Notes under the pieces: model-generated
What the model saw: the letters and a program-made list of their open reading frames with translations, nothing else
The model's database searches: none
Told to the model about the DNA's origin: nothing
Source of the DNA: Physcomitrium patens
Taxonomy: Eukaryota; Streptophyta; Bryopsida; Funariales; Funariaceae
Length of the DNA stretch: 64,000 nt
Reading direction: 5' to 3'
Assembly (NCBI RefSeq): GCF_000002425.4
Contig: NC_037264.1
Coordinates: 16,489,391 to 16,553,390 of the forward strand
Program-made: the position numbers and the translations under genes
Shown here: positions 25,601 through 40,800 of the stretch, piece after piece
Layout of the letters: the number at the start of each line of letters is the position of its first letter
Numbering within the stretch: position 1 is the first letter of the stretch

Positions 25601-28600
25601 TTTAGGTCTTGAAATGCCTTCTCCGCTAGAGGTTCCCATTCCAGCTTATCTTTGCATGTCAACCGAGTGAGAGGAGCAGCAACTTGAGAGTAATTCTTGA
25701 TGAAGATCCGATAGAAGTTAGCAAAACCAAGAAAGCATTATATGTCTCTAACCATCTTCGGAACCTCCTAGGACACGATTGCTTCCACCTTCTTAAGGTC
25801 CATCTTCAAGCCTTCAGTAGTCAGAATGAACCCCAAAAACTCCATCTCTATTTGATAAAATAAACACTTCTCGAACTTGGCATATAGTCCTCGCTCGCAT
25901 AGTTTCTTCAAGACCAAACGAATATACTTTTCTTGCTCTTTCTCGTTTATGGAGAATATCAAAATATCATCCAAATAGATGTCAACAAAATCGTCAAGGT
26001 GCTCTCAGAAAATATCATTCATCATATGTTGAAAGATCGCTGGAGCATTGGTAAGACCAAAGGACATGACATTATACTCAAAATAGCCATACCTTGTACG
26101 GAATGTTGTCTTCCACTCATCTCCTTCCTTGATTCGTACAAGGTTGTAAGCTCACCTTAGATCAATTTTTGTAAAGATCCTTGCACGTCTAAGTTGTTCT
26201 AAGAGACCAAAAATCAAAGGTAACGGGTAACGATTTTTCTTTGTTACCTTGTTGAGGCCTCGATAGTCCACGCATATCCGCAACGAGCCATCTTTTTTCT
26301 TCACAAATAAGATGGGTGCTCCAGTTGACGATTTTGAATGACGGATGAAGTTCTTGGCTAGATTCTCGTCGATGTACTTCCGCAACTCTGCCAACTCCAT
26401 CTGCGATAGATTGTAGATTGGGTCAAAAGGTGGTTGTACTCCTTCCTTCAAGTCTATGGCGCAATCATATGGTCGGTGTTCCGGTAGCATGTCGATATTC
26501 TTCTTTTGAAACACGTCTTTAAAATCCTTATATTGCTCAGGTATACTTGCTGTCCAGATCTTCTCCTCGGTAGTTGGAGCCGCATAAATGACAAACGATG
26601 TGCCTTCCTTGGACGATCTTATAAACGCTCTTGCTCCAATGAATAAGGATTTTTCTATTCGGGGTTTTCTACTAGGCTTGCTCTTGGGTGGTTTTGTGGA
26701 AAAGGTCATCTTCCGCAACCTCCAATCTACGGATGGATTATGCTTTTTCAACCAAGAAAGACCAAAAATAACAGGATTTGATGGGGTTCTAATAATATTG
26801 AAAATAATATGACTACTATGGCCCTTAAACGTCACTTCTATAAGTTCTGATTCATTGGTGACACTATCAGACAATAAAGGTCGCCCATCTATGACCTCAA
26901 CGTGAACAGGTTTAGATTTTTGTACTAAAGGGATCTTATGACACTTCGCAAATTCTTTATCTAAGAAACAAGCAGATGCTCCTGAATCTAATAATGCTAA
27001 GGTTCTCAATTTCTCAGGGCTAATAAGCAAAGAGATTGTAAAGCAAAGGGTAGGTTGAGCGAAAAGAAAGGAACCTGGTTGTTGTTGCGATATTTCACTG
27101 TCCAGCTGCATGGTTCCTATTGTGGCTGGGCATCCTTGTTTTCTTGAACAAATGCGTCCCTAGTCCTGATAATAGGTCGATTTTGCTTCTTGGGATAGTT
27201 TCCAACTTTGTGGCCTTTTTCACCGCAATACAAGCATAGACCTTCTTCCATACGCCGCTTTTTTTCTTCTAGAGTAAGGGATTTGACACGTACCGCATCA
27301 ATTTGCATGTCTTCTATCTCTGAATGTGAATTCACGCTGCTTGCCAACATAGTTGGGACATGGAAAACCGTATGTTATCTTGAATGTTGGTCTTGGCGGC
27401 GTTGAAATAGACGATTATTGCACTTCACAGCTTGACTAATAGTTTTTCTGAGCGTTTGCGGATCAGGTTGAGTTAATAGCAAATCCTTCACATCGTCCCT
27501 TAAACTCCAATAGAATTGACTCATCAACGCTTTTTTATCCCAATTGATGTCACATGCTAATTACTTGAAGTTCGATGCATAGATTGATGTAGAGCGCATT
27601 CCTTGTCGTAGTGACCGGATCTTTGTTGTAGCCCATCGAACCTTGTCGTGTTCACCAAATGCTTCCGCAAATGCCTCCAAAAAGGTTTCAAAGTTGTTTA
27701 GTATGGATGATCGTTTCTCAAATAAAGGAGCAAACCATGATAGAGCTTACCCTGTAAGTAAGGTTCCAACAAGCCCAACACGTGACTCCTCTATTGGATA
27801 GCGTTCGGGCTGTAAAGCTGTTATCAACCTGATTTGGTTGACGAATCTTCGAAACTTGGAATACGTACTATCAAACTTGTCTGGAAGGCTAACTCGGGGC
27901 TCCTTATGTTGTAGAACTAGTGGTGCTTATTGAACCTGAGGCAAAGTTGCTTCTCCAAGTGCAGAAGTTTGAGGCTGGTGCAATCTAGATTATGCCATCC
28001 CAGATGCTCCATCATTATGAAGCCTTGCCACGACTCTTTCAATCTCTGTAGTTCTTTGCGATAACGTAGCAAGGACATTTATGATAGCATCCAACTTGAA
28101 CTCCAAACTTTTCGTCATACTAATGTCTTGGCCTCCAGCCATTCTAAGAGAAGGACAGAAATGACTCTACAAGAAGACAATATTGGTTTAGAGGAGGGTA
28201 CTCCGCATCCTCTAAAATGCCTTAAGAGCTTCAAGAAAAGGGGTAACCCACTCTCTCCAAGAAGAATAAGACTCCAATATTGTAACAAAAGAAGTATCAG
28301 TCTAGAGGAGGATAATCCGCAACCTCTAAAATGTTAGTACACTTCCAAGCAGAGGGGTAATCCACACTCTAACGAGGAAGAAACTAGCTCTGATATCTGA
28401 GGTGAGTGAAGTCTCGACAAACTGTCACAAAGACAGAAATACAGACTTGAGATTTAACAAGAAGTTCAAGAAGAACTGGCAAGAACTAGATTAATCAGAT
28501 GAATACAAGAACAATACCAGAGAGGTGAGCTAGAGCTCCAAGAGATGTGTTGTTGAGACTGAAGAACTCTTCAGCCTCGATTCCAATATATACTCCTATT

Positions 28601-28820
28601 TAGGAAGCTTCTCAAGCAACTTCTACCAATTAGAAAGCTTCTAGAAGGTTCCAGAGACTTGCTTCTAGAAGGTTCTAGAAACTTATCTCTAGAAGGTTCT
28701 AAGGACTATGTCCCTAACATCTTCTACCAACTAAGAAGCTTCTAGAAGATTCTAGAGACTTGCTTGTAGAAGGTTCTAGAAACTTGTCTCTAGAAGGTTC
28801 TAAGGACTATGTCTCTAACA
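22615..28820 (-). mobile_element. Element F: Ty3/gypsy chromodomain element, family 2, broken
   Basis: A 6.2-kb minus-strand gypsy element flanked by ATAAG. In sense: 5' LTR (28423-28820), gag, protease, transcriptase, RNase H, integrase, chromodomain, an accessory ORF, purine tract, 3' LTR (22615-23102). All domain motifs are easy to read, so it is younger than family 1 here; about ten interruptions. F separates the family 1 stack from the host-gene island. Confidence 0.9.
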
Positions 28821-31800
28821 ATAAGTATACAAAAGGAGGTACAAATAGACAAATTTTTTAGTGATGTATTTATATAAAAAAGAATTGGCTAACTTTGTTA
28901 TCTTCACCTAAAGAAAGTTAGCTAAGAGGATTTGTTGGAACTTGATGTAAAGGCCCAATAGACTCCCAATGATAACCCTATTGCCAATCACTTAGAAAAC
29001 TATTAGTATTAATTAGCATCACTCTTATATTTTTATTTTTAAGGTTGCAATTTAATGTATGAATAATTTTTATACAATTTAAATGCTATAATTAATTAAC
29101 ATGGTAAATATTAAATTTATTTAAATACTTAGAAATAAAATATAGTTTATGCAAACTTCTAGTTGTAATATAATTAGCATTGCTAAACCAAGATACAACC
29201 AAGATTATTCTTAACAACATGGCTAGAATCTTTACTGAAAAGGACGAAGAAAAAGATAAACATGGCCTTTTTTTAATTGATAGAGCACCGGATAAAATCT
29301 TGTTGTGGGCTTTTACATTCTTCACACACTGAATTGCTGTCTCGCAGTAAAAATCTTTGGCATGTACAGTCATGCGAGAGCTGACAGTGTTTGATGCCGC
29401 TGGGAACAGTAAATAATGCGTTGACTATGGAAACGCATGTTTTTCAGAACACCCAATACAAAAAAGAGTAATAAGTTTCTGTACGACTTGACGTCTGGTA
29501 TATGAGGATCAGTTCAGTATTTAGTTCTAAATAAAATATGTTTGAAAAGGAATCCTTCTGCCACTTGTTGGAATCAGATCTTAAATACGAACTGGAAACT
29601 ATCCTACAATTTTATATGACTCAACTGGGAGCCAAGGGAGCTGACTTAGGTTGTGCAAATAGGCTGTGAACAATGATCCAATGCCGTGTGCTCTATATAT
29701 CCTATGCATCTCATCAATCCAGCTGGAATCTGGCTAAAAGACCATGACCCTGGGGCGTTTTATCGAAGATTGGTGCTTTGTTGTGCCTTCTCTTACAAAT
29801 AATTTTCCTTGAGTCTGAACTGAATCTTGTACACCGAAATTTTCTAACTTCGCAAGAAACATTAGCCACTTCAATGCAGGTAGGTGTCTACCTACTGTAA
29901 GGAATTCTGTGGGGAGAATAATTATCCTATTATCTCACGGCCAGAGTTCCTACTCAAAGGAACTATATTTGATAAACCAGGAGGAAGATGAAGCAAAGAC
30001 TTTGAGATCGTGCCACTTGCACTTCACATCCAATTAAACAATGTTTGGTTTTGCCACAACATCCAAACAACCTCCTGGTCGGAGAGCCTACAAACAGAAA
30101 GTTGCTAATCTGATCGCTCACACGATTTCAGACGTTGGTTTTCAGTTGACATTTGCAGAATCAGATTAAAGCCGCGATTACATGCATTTTTCCCCACCTA
30201 CAGATGGGATTTTTAAAGTGATGAGCTAGCTACAGAGCCTTGCCGATGAGGAAAGAATTGCATGACACAGACACTTTTGATGAAAGTTGAGAGGTGTACT
30301 GGATTTCGTTCCTGCACCCACCGAGGCCCTACCCCCTTGCATGTTTCGTATTTATGTGTTGCTTGTGTGACCACATGGATTTGACTTGGATCGATCATTT
30401 CTTCGTCCTATTGAGGGGCGTCTCTCAAGCGTGAGCCTTAAAGTTGCATACCGCTTGACACAACTGGACCTCATTAACGAGACAAGTACTCCCATCAGTT
30501 ACAGTAACTCAGAATACAATTACTTAGAGCTGTAGCCATGGCGGTAGCTACGAACATTACTGTTCATTATGTTAGTAGTATAGTAGAACTGAGTATCTAC
30601 ACAGAGTTGGGGTCCAGTGGTGGAATGAGGAACCACCCGGGGAGAGCATACTAGAAAAAGAAAATTATTAGACAAAGCCAGTTCATGGGGAGAAATATGC
30701 CCGCTGTGTATTCGGTAAAAGAGAGTTGCGATCATTTGCACAAAGGTTCCGAGGACCCACAGTCGTAATCGTAACACCAGCCTTGCATCATCAGTTCCAT
30801 AAGGTCTAATCCCATGTCGATTTTTTGACCTGTCTCCTCTCATTTTAGTGTTCTCAACCGCTGGTCTCAGGCAATTGACTTCACTATTCATTGATAGTGT
30901 GCGTGATATAGACGATTACTTTGTACATAGCTACAGATGAAAACACGTTTCTGGGAGCTTCATTATTATTTGTATCCTGCTCAGCTAGGATACGAGCGTG
31001 TAACGCTTTAAACCTCACCATACAGCTATTGTAGGCTAAACAAGTGGGAGCAATCCGAAGTTTTGCAAGTTTCATGCGACAACGTCAACGAAAGTGAAAC
31101 AACCGAAATCGTTGACACGACTCGGTTTATGGTAATTGGCATCTGTGACGCTTCGACTCCTCTAACCATCGATCAAATTTGAGATTTGTGCACGTCTGAG
31201 TTTGTTGATATAGTCTCTGCCAATGTCCTTCATATTGCTGCTTTTGCCGGATCGTACTCTTGTCGTAACAATCGAAGTGTCTTTCAATACCCTACCTGGG
31301 GCTCTCTCCGAAGAGCATCGCTGAGACTCACTTTACTCGTCATTGGATCAGTATCCTAACTCAAAGGTTACTCAAGGGGTCATTCCTGCTCGGATAGTTA
31401 GAGAAACCGATTGACTCATCTGATTGCACAGGTTTTGAGCTTGTCTGGTTACAGATATGTACAACCCTGTTTATGTGGATGTACATCGGTAGCTCGTTAC
31501 AGTAGGTCGACAGATAGAACTCAAATCATAACAGATAAAAATTAAATACATAGATCTCTGACTTGCTAACCTGATAATCTTAGATGCTTTACAAGATTAG
31601 CGATTGGGAGTAGCATATTTCCGTGGCTGGGTTTCGACGTGATGAGCACTGGTGCGACTGATACCAGCAGCTGAGCTGACTACAAGCTGGTCGTGGCTCT
31701 TCGTTTGGAGGTTCCTGGAACACGGCTGAACCCCTCAGGTACACTGCCCGCTACACAAAATTAGCAGTTGTTAATGGAGGTGTGTAATAGATTCAAAAGA

Positions 31801-34800
31801 GTATCACCATAATTGCACACAGACTCAACGCGTCTTCCATTTTGGGGGGGAGTATGTTCCGGAGGATTGAATGAGATCATCCTGGTACAGGGTCAGTATT
31901 GAGAGTTCTAAAGGTATCAAGTGCTCACTCGATCACAACTGTCATGATTAGTACTTCTGAACTCTTTACCAGTGATATCACAGTTGGCAATTGATTTCTG
32001 GGATGTGATCCACCACTTGCTATATCCTCGTTGTATCAATTCCTCCAGTATGCCCTCCTTGCGAAAGGTTCTTCAAAAGTGAAGGTTCTTCTTTGCGGTG
32101 AATTAAAAAATAATTGTTGCCGTGATACGAAGTACGAGTCATCAAGTTTGTTGCCGTTGATAGAATCAATCGTCCGCACTGAATTAATCCGCGAGGGGAC
32201 TTCCAGCAGCAGAAGCGGGGCAATCGTTCGAGTGGTAAGGGCATTATTGTCTATGACTGGGATAAGTAAGTTCAATTTATGTCTTTAATTGGAATGAAGA
32301 CGCCAGGATTGGTTTGGGAATCGAAACAGCTCGCACGACATCCATGCCGTGTTAGGAGTGTAAGGACGCAAGAATTGTGAAAAGTGTTGGTTCGACCAGG
32401 AACCAACAGACTCGCAGTGTCATTCGCAGTATATTGTTACTAAACGAGTTTGATGCGCAGTTGTCTAGTTTCTTGTTCATCTCACCCGGTCTACTGTGCA
32501 GCTCCATCGAAACCTCGGACGAATGATGAAAAAAAAAAAATCCTTGGCATGTATGATGGATACTATGACGACAACCTCATGTTCCAGGTGTGCTTGAAAC
32601 AAGGTAGATATTGGTTTGGGTGGTTTCAGAGCAGTTCAGAATGCGATGATCTAGTTCTCTATGCCCATTTACATAGCTGGGGGCAAACATTGGTCATTCA
32701 GAGCAACAAGGAGTAGCAGGGACGAGACCATGAATGAGAGTCTTCTCATGTCGTGGACTCATTTGTAGCCATCGCAGAGTGGCGCTAAGCTATGGCCCGA
32801 TGCAATACGCTCTCCGCTTCCTCAGAGCTGATGCACCTGGTACCCTTGCTTGTGCTGCTGTTCACATGGCCTGCTGCGGCGTGGGTGTCTGAAAGGTTGG
32901 AGGTCGAAGTGTTGATGGATGTGAAGGCTGCCCTTGATCCTGATGGATTGGTTTTGGAGTCTTGGAAAAGAGGAGGGCAGCCTTGCTCTGGCAGTTTTGA
33001 GGGCATTTTCTGCAACTCAGGTGACAAGCTGATCGATGACGACCTTATCAATTTGATTGTAATTGTAAGATTCTGTTGTTTCTGAATGGGTTGTGATCAC
33101 GAGAGTGCACAACGCATGGTCAATTCACTAAAACTGTGTGAAGATTGTTTATTTTCTTGATGTCAGTTGGGAGAGTGACGAACATTTCATTACAAGGGCG
33201 GTCGTTGACGGGGTATATTCCACATGAGGTGTCAGAACTCTTGTATCTCTCTGGCCTCTTCTTGCATTTTAATGAGCTACAGGGCGGCATTCCTGGATCG
33301 CTTTTCACGTTAGAAAGCCTCACAGATTTGTATTTGAACTGGAATCAATTGACTGGCCCCATTCCTCCTCAAATTGGCCAGTTGACACGGTTACAAGGTA
33401 CAACGTCCACCTCGAAACTCTCGTCATTGTCATTACTTCCATCTTTCTTTGAAAACTCGTAATTTATCACCATTTTCAACTCTGAGTAAGTTAAGATATA
33501 TAAATTTAATATTGGATTTTATCAGCACCAGAATCTCTTGGGTTCTAAAAACCGAATACGAGCATTAATTTTGTGTGGCGGAACGTGTGTGTGCTTTTAG
33601 CGCTGGAGCTGTGTTGCAACAAGCTGGAAGGAGAAATTCCAGTGGAGATTACTACTCTGTCAAACCTCAAAACCTTGGCCATCAACGCCAACAGCCTTTA
33701 TGGGACCACTCCTACCACAGTTGGCGATTTGACCATGCTGCAACGATTCGACCTCAGTAACAACACATTGATTGGCAGAATTCCAGACTCAATAGCGAAT
33801 TTGACAAATCTCGTATTTCTCGATGTGTCGAACAACTTCCTCTCTGGTCCTGTGCCAACCGGTGAGCTGGAAACTTCTCCCATCTTAGTTCTATATGAAT
33901 GAATATCCTCCGATGTGTGTCAACCTGAGTGTTGCTCAGTAACAGTTGTGGTCACATGCCGAACTTTCTTCACACGGATATAGTCCGAGGTCGTTGGAAT
34001 GTTCTAATCTGAAATGAATTTATCACAGGACTGTTTAGTTTGTCACATGGTTTCAACTACATCAACAATAGTGGTCTCTGTGGCGCGAGCGTAAACATAT
34101 CGCCTTGCCTGGCCTCAGGCCCCACCTCTTCGAAGCCTCCACCTCCGGAACCCTCACAAAAATTCAAGAGAATACTTAGCCTTACAACTGCCATCGTATT
34201 CGCAGTCGGAGGAAGCGCATTTCTGATCCTCGTTTACATTTGTTTGAAACACTGGAACGCTAATCTGAGATATACATTGGATATTAAGCCAGCTACGAAC
34301 ACAGATGTGAAACTTGTGCAGACATCCGCTAACAGCGGGGAGAAAGCTGAGAACATCAGCGAGACCACACACCATCTCCGGGGCTCATTCAATGGTAGCA
34401 CACCAGACTTTTCGACCCTGGGAAGGTCCCGGGTTATGTCGGGTCGAAGCACATCGACGGTTGCGTCTAACGGGCTCTCAAGCCCCGCGGAATGGAACTC
34501 TTGGATACATTTGGACGAGCTTGAAACAGCTACCAACTATTTCTCCGAGAAGAACCTTTTGCGGAAGAGCTGCCACTCGGCTGTGTACCAAGGAGTGCTG
34601 CGTGACGGCACCGTAGTGGCTGTGAAGGCTATCTACAACACACGATACTCATTTGGCGAGCAGGACTTTCAGAATGCACTCGAAGCCTTGCTGCAAGTAA
34701 AGCATGAAAATCTGGTCAACTTTTTGGGGTTCTGCTGCTCCAAAGGCGGATCAGAATGCTTCCTCGTCTACGAATTGGTATCATGCGGGTCCCTGGAGAA

Positions 34801-37800
34801 AAACCTCCATGGACCAAGTGAAGTGTTGCTGAACTGGAGCATGCGAGTCAATATCATCCGGGGGATTGCAAAAGGTTTGAATCGATTTTTTTCCCACACC
34901 TGAACATCTTCTAAGCATAAAATTAGGTCATGATAGATCTCAAATCTCCCAGGAATGCCCTTCAACATCCTTCTGACTATATATGGAGCAGGTCTCGCCC
35001 ACTTGCATGAAGGCATAACAGAGCCGCTAACGATGGTCCACCAAAACCTGTGGGCCGGCAACATCCTCCTCGACAAGCAAGGCAACGCGCTACTTGCAGA
35101 CTACGGCTTGTCCGACATTGTCGCCGAAGAGGTGATGTATGCGACTCACAAGACGCTAGCATCGCTCGGCTACCTCGCGCCCGAATACGCATACACAGGC
35201 CAAGTCACCGAAGACTCTGACATCTACGCCTTCGGCGCCCTGGTGCTGGAGCTTCTGACTGGGAATCGCCCGATGTTCTTCACCAACTCGACGCGCACGC
35301 TCGTCAATACGCACGCGTCGGTGCGCCCGTTGCTGGATCTGGGCAAGATCCGCGAATTCGTAGACCCGAAGCTGGAAGACAATTTCTCCCTTGAGGGAGC
35401 TGCAGGGCTGGCCCATATCGCGCTGCAGTGCATGTCTGAAGATCCTGGCGTCAGGCCCAACATGGTCGATGTGGTCCTTCGGCTTAATGCTTACGAGGGA
35501 TGGTCCGACATGCCCATCGATTCCTTTCTGTTCACCACCACGACTGCTGGTGCGCGGCAGCTCTCGTTCTCGCGCGTCGAATCGCTTCACCAGTGCCGCT
35601 GATCGATTAGACTCTAGACATTCCTATCGATCTATTCTAGACAACCCCTTCAATCGATCTGCGCCGTTCGTTCAATCTTCGACTAAAGACGACCCAGATC
35701 GGTTCTACACGATCCGGATTGAGTGGAGAAAACTACGTTTCAAGGCTCTTGGCCCCCAATAATCATATGAAAAAATAGCAATATATCATGAGCATCGATG
35801 GACAAAACTCAAAAGTCAAACAAAGCTGTTGTATAACACTGATGTTTTTGACAACTATGGTGTGTTTTAACTTGTCCTTTCAGTGTACAAACAAATTTTT
35901 CTGATGTTTTAGATTGATTTATGTCTGATTGTAGTAACAGTGATCTGTAAGAACTGTTGTTAACAAAAATATTATCAAAACAACTTAGGATTCACCACTA
36001 AGTATGATACTATATCAATTATAAAAGTTCTGAAATGCAGAACACAAAAGATTCTAAAATTATGTAAGTAAAAGACAAATTTTTCTTTAACTTTTAATAA
36101 ATACAACTTGATGTTTTTTTTAAAAAGAATTCTATGAGTTATTGTAATTTTATAATCTTGATGATAAATTATTTAATGATCATATTTGACTTTACCATTA
36201 TGCACTTTAATTTTTTTTATCAATTAAAAATATTTATAAATAAATATCATTAATTTTTTAGTCTCAAAATTTTTAAATTATTACTAAATTATAATATATT
36301 TATTTCTTTTTATATTTTTAAGTATATGATATATATTTGTTTTTAAATAATTAATAAATAGACAAAGATAATATTTATATTATTATATTACAATCTAATT
36401 TAATCTTTCATAGATTATTTTTACTAATAAATTATATTAATAATTAATAAGATGGAAGTATTTGTAAAAAACCATTATGTAACTAAAAGAATACTTTGAT
36501 ATATCTATATATATATATATATATATATAAATGTTAAATTGACTTTGGCTTTTACCAAAACAACCTACCTAACAAAACCATCATTACACCCCCCTCTTTA
36601 TTTCTATTTCCAACCCCCTTCTCTAGTCCCAAATAAATAAGTTGAAAGATTTTAACACTAGCAAGTTTTTTTTAAAAAAATCAGCTTGCCTCAATCAAAG
36701 GCTCAAAGTTGTTGCACAATCTCTTATGGAGCAACTTAAGAAAATTGAACTTGATTCTATCATTTGAGACTCAGAGTCTTAATCAAACCTAAGTGGCATC
36801 CTAGTTTTGAAATTGCACTCAAAGGCCTCAAGATGTCATAGACACATACATTTATTTCAATAGTTACTTATATGATTAAATAGAAGTAGATAAATATAAA
36901 ATAATTTTATAAACTATTCTAGAGAATCTTCTTAAAAGCTTCATAGATGCGGTTTTGACTTTAGATGTGTTTGTAGGTTAGAAACTTGGCCAAAAAATTA
37001 ACCATGTATTGGTAGCTTGTGGAACAAGTTATCTCCGTGTAGTAGCTTGTGGAACAAGCCAACTATATGGTGTATACATAGATAACTTGCCTTGCAAGAT
37101 AAGATATGTGGCTAGCAAAGTCAACCCATGTTGGAGGTCCTATAGAACATTGCCAAGTAGCTCTTAGTTAGATAGTATATATAGAGGCAAGAATGAAGCC
37201 TTCTTCACTCTTGTTAATGCCTTTCTAGTCTTAGTCTTATTTCAAAACTTTTTAGTCTTCTTGTTTTTGCAATAGCCATTCTAGTTAACATTACATCATC
37301 TTTTGAGTGATTTTCTAGTTCTCTTCAGTGATAGAAGAGTGTATTGACGATTCTCTTTTTTCGAGACTCATGTCCTTGATAGTTTGATAATAGTGCTAAC
37401 ATATTGTTTCTGTCTTCTTTTAGAAGTGAGTGGATTACCCCACTTCTATTGTTGTATTTTGAAGGTTGTGGACTACCCACTTTTAAAAAAAAAATCTTGT
37501 TTTGTAACACTGATCTTTTCTTTAAATATGGTGGATTATCCCTCTTTATAGGATTTGTTTTTAGAAGTTACAGATTATCCTCCTTTAATTTAACTTTTGA
37601 ATTTTTTTGAGTTGTCTATGGAAGGAAAGATTATGGATGCTACACTCAATGAAAGTGAGAATAGATTTACAACTATGGAAAATCTTCATGAGCTTGTCAA
37701 CACTCTAAGAGTAGAAATCTCACATATTTTCAACATAAATCATGGAAGTACTATACCTACGCCTATGGAAGAAGTTCAAAGTCTATGGCAAGAAGTTGTA

Positions 37801-40800
37801 CAATTGAAAGAAGCAAGTAGATCAACGTCACAACCAAATCTAGAGAGTTTTGCTTCTATAAGTATAATAGGGACAATGATTAGTATGCCTGAGAAGTTTG
37901 ATGGAACAAGATCAAAATTTTGAGGATTTTTTCAACAGGTCAAGTTCTATCTAAGGTTGCATCCTTTCCAATATCCTAATGGATTTATCCAAGTCGAATT
38001 CATAGGCACACTGTTATTAGGAAGTACTCTCTCTTGGTTTACACCTTTAATGGAAAAATATTCATGACTCCTTTATGATTTGAATTCATTCCTGGAAGTA
38101 TTTACAACCACATTCGAAGAAAGTGATCAAGAACAAGTAGCAGAGACCAAACTTTTATCCTTACAACAAAGATCACGATCAACCACTACATATGTTGTCA
38201 AATTCCAAAACCTTGCTTGCGACGTGGACTGGAACGACAAAGCACTTATCAACCAATTTTGGTATGGATTGAAGGATGGCATCAAAGATTTGTTATTAAC
38301 AATACCGAAAGTAGAATCTTTAAAAAAATTTATTACTCAAGCCATTGCATGGAATAATCATTTATTTGAAAGATGTCAAGAACAAAGATTTGGTTGGAGA
38401 GGAACGAGTCAAATAATGGTGGCAACTCCCAAGTTTTTTGAAACATATTTGTCAAAGCCAGAACCAATGCAAATTGATATGATACATTTTAAACCTCGAA
38501 GTTGCCAAGAAGGGTTGTGTTTATATTATAGAAAAGCTAAGTACATTGTTTAATATTTTCCAAAGAAGCAATGTAATTATAAAATGAATTGGATAATTAC
38601 CAAAGAAGATAATGTGTCAAAAAATGAGTTTCTCCAACTACAATAGAGACCGTGCGGCTAGAATCATGTGCAACACCTAGTAAAGGTCTTATCCTCTCCT
38701 CAAATTTCTTAACCTTATTTTATAATAGAAGTATATTTAGGACCTAATAATCACAAAGTCTTTGTCTTATTAGATTCAAGAGCCTCAGCATGTTTTATAG
38801 ACCAAGATTTTCCCAAAAAACAAAAAATACCTTTAGTGAAGAAAGCTAAATCCGTACATGTAGAAATCATAGATGGTTGTTTGTTGTCTTCTGGAAATGT
38901 TATCCATGAAACTATTCCTTTAGATACAGCAATTAAAGATCATAATAGCATAGTAATATTTAATGTAATAAAATCTCCCTCTAATCTTATTATTTTAGGA
39001 TTATCATGGCTAGAAAAATATAACCCTCAAATAGATTGGATTTCTTATAACCTTAACTTTCCTAATAGTATAATCGAAGATCGCATTAGTAAAATAGAAG
39101 TACGTAAGTTTAGTATGTCTAAACCTTTACTAGTAGGTGCAAAAGCTTTCATGCATGTTGTAAAAGAAGGATCATCTTTTACTATATATGGTACACCCAT
39201 TTCTAATAGCGAAACAATGTCGAGTGGTATTCCTAACCAATATGAAGAATTCCAAGATATTTTTGAAAAGAAGAATGTAGATATTCTCTCTAAGTTTCAA
39301 CCTTATGATTGTTCAATTGATCTGCAAGAAAGAGCTCAACTACTATTTGGACCAATCTATAGCTTATCGCAGAATGAGTTGGCCGCATTAAAGGAGTACA
39401 TTGATGAAAATTTGGCAAAGAACTTCATACACCATTCTAAATCTCCAATTGGGGCTCTTATCTTATTTATAAAGAAGAAAGATGGATCTTTAGAAATGTA
39501 TAGATTATCAAGGACTCAACAAGATTACCATTAAAATTAGGTATCCTTTGCCTTTGATTTCAATACTTCTTGACCAACTCAATCAAGCAAAGATTTATAC
39601 CAAAATAAATCTATGAGGAGCATACAATGTAGTTTGTATCAAAGAAAGAGATAAATGAAAGACTGCTTTTTGAAGTAGGTATAGACACTTTGAATATAAT
39701 GTCATGCCTTTTGGACTCACGAATGCACTAGCCACTTTTCAACATCTTATAAATGATATTTTTTGTGAGTTTTTAGATGATTTTGTTGTTTGCTATTTAG
39801 ACAACATTCTAATCTACTCTAAGAATACAAAAGAATATGAGCTTCATATTTGTCACGTGTTATAAAAATATAGAGATACAAGATTATATGCCAAGTTGGA
39901 AAAGTGTATATTCCACACTACTCAAGTTGACTTTTTACGGTACATTACTTCTAAAGAAGGCCTTATGATGGATCCGAAGAAGGTCCAAACTATCATAGAT
40001 TAGAAGATTCCAAGAACAATATGAGATGTGCAATGCTTTTTGGGCTTTGCTAATTACTATCAAATCTTAATTAAGAATTTTTCTCAAGTTGCAGTTCCAC
40101 TTATACGTTTGACTTGTAAAGACAAACTTAAGTGGAATAAAGAAACAAAAGTATTATTTGATGGTTTAAAGAAGGAATTTATTTCTACACAAATCTTATA
40201 TTACATTGACTTCTCTACAACATTTTTTATGGAAATAGACATGTCAGATTTTGCTATAGGTGTCGTATTGTCACAAATGGGAACAGATGAAAAACTCCAC
40301 TCAATAGCTTTTTATGTGAAGAAATTTTTAGCAGCCAAGATTAATTATGAGATCTATAACAAAGAACTCCTTACAATAGTGGATTCATTTCAAGAATGGT
40401 GTGATTATCTAGAAGGCACCTCAAGTCCTGTAATCGTGTATACAAACCATAAGAACCTTGAGTACTTCATGTCAACATGTATCTTAAATCATCGTCAAGT
40501 CCATTGGAGCATGTCTTTACCTAGATTTAATTTCAAGATCACTTATCGACTCGAAAGACAACAAGGTCTATCAGACGCTCTTTCTAGACGTTCTTATCTT
40601 ACACCAAAAGAAGGAAATGCATCTTTTGATCAACAAAGATCAATTCTTTTGAAGCCTGAGTATTTTCATCTTTGAGCTATAAAATCAACATTGACTATTG
40701 ATTCAACATTTATGAAGCAAATTCAATCAAGCATGTCTATTAATCCTCTTATCCAAGATATCAAAGATACTTCCTCTAAGTCCCATGATACTTCCAATTT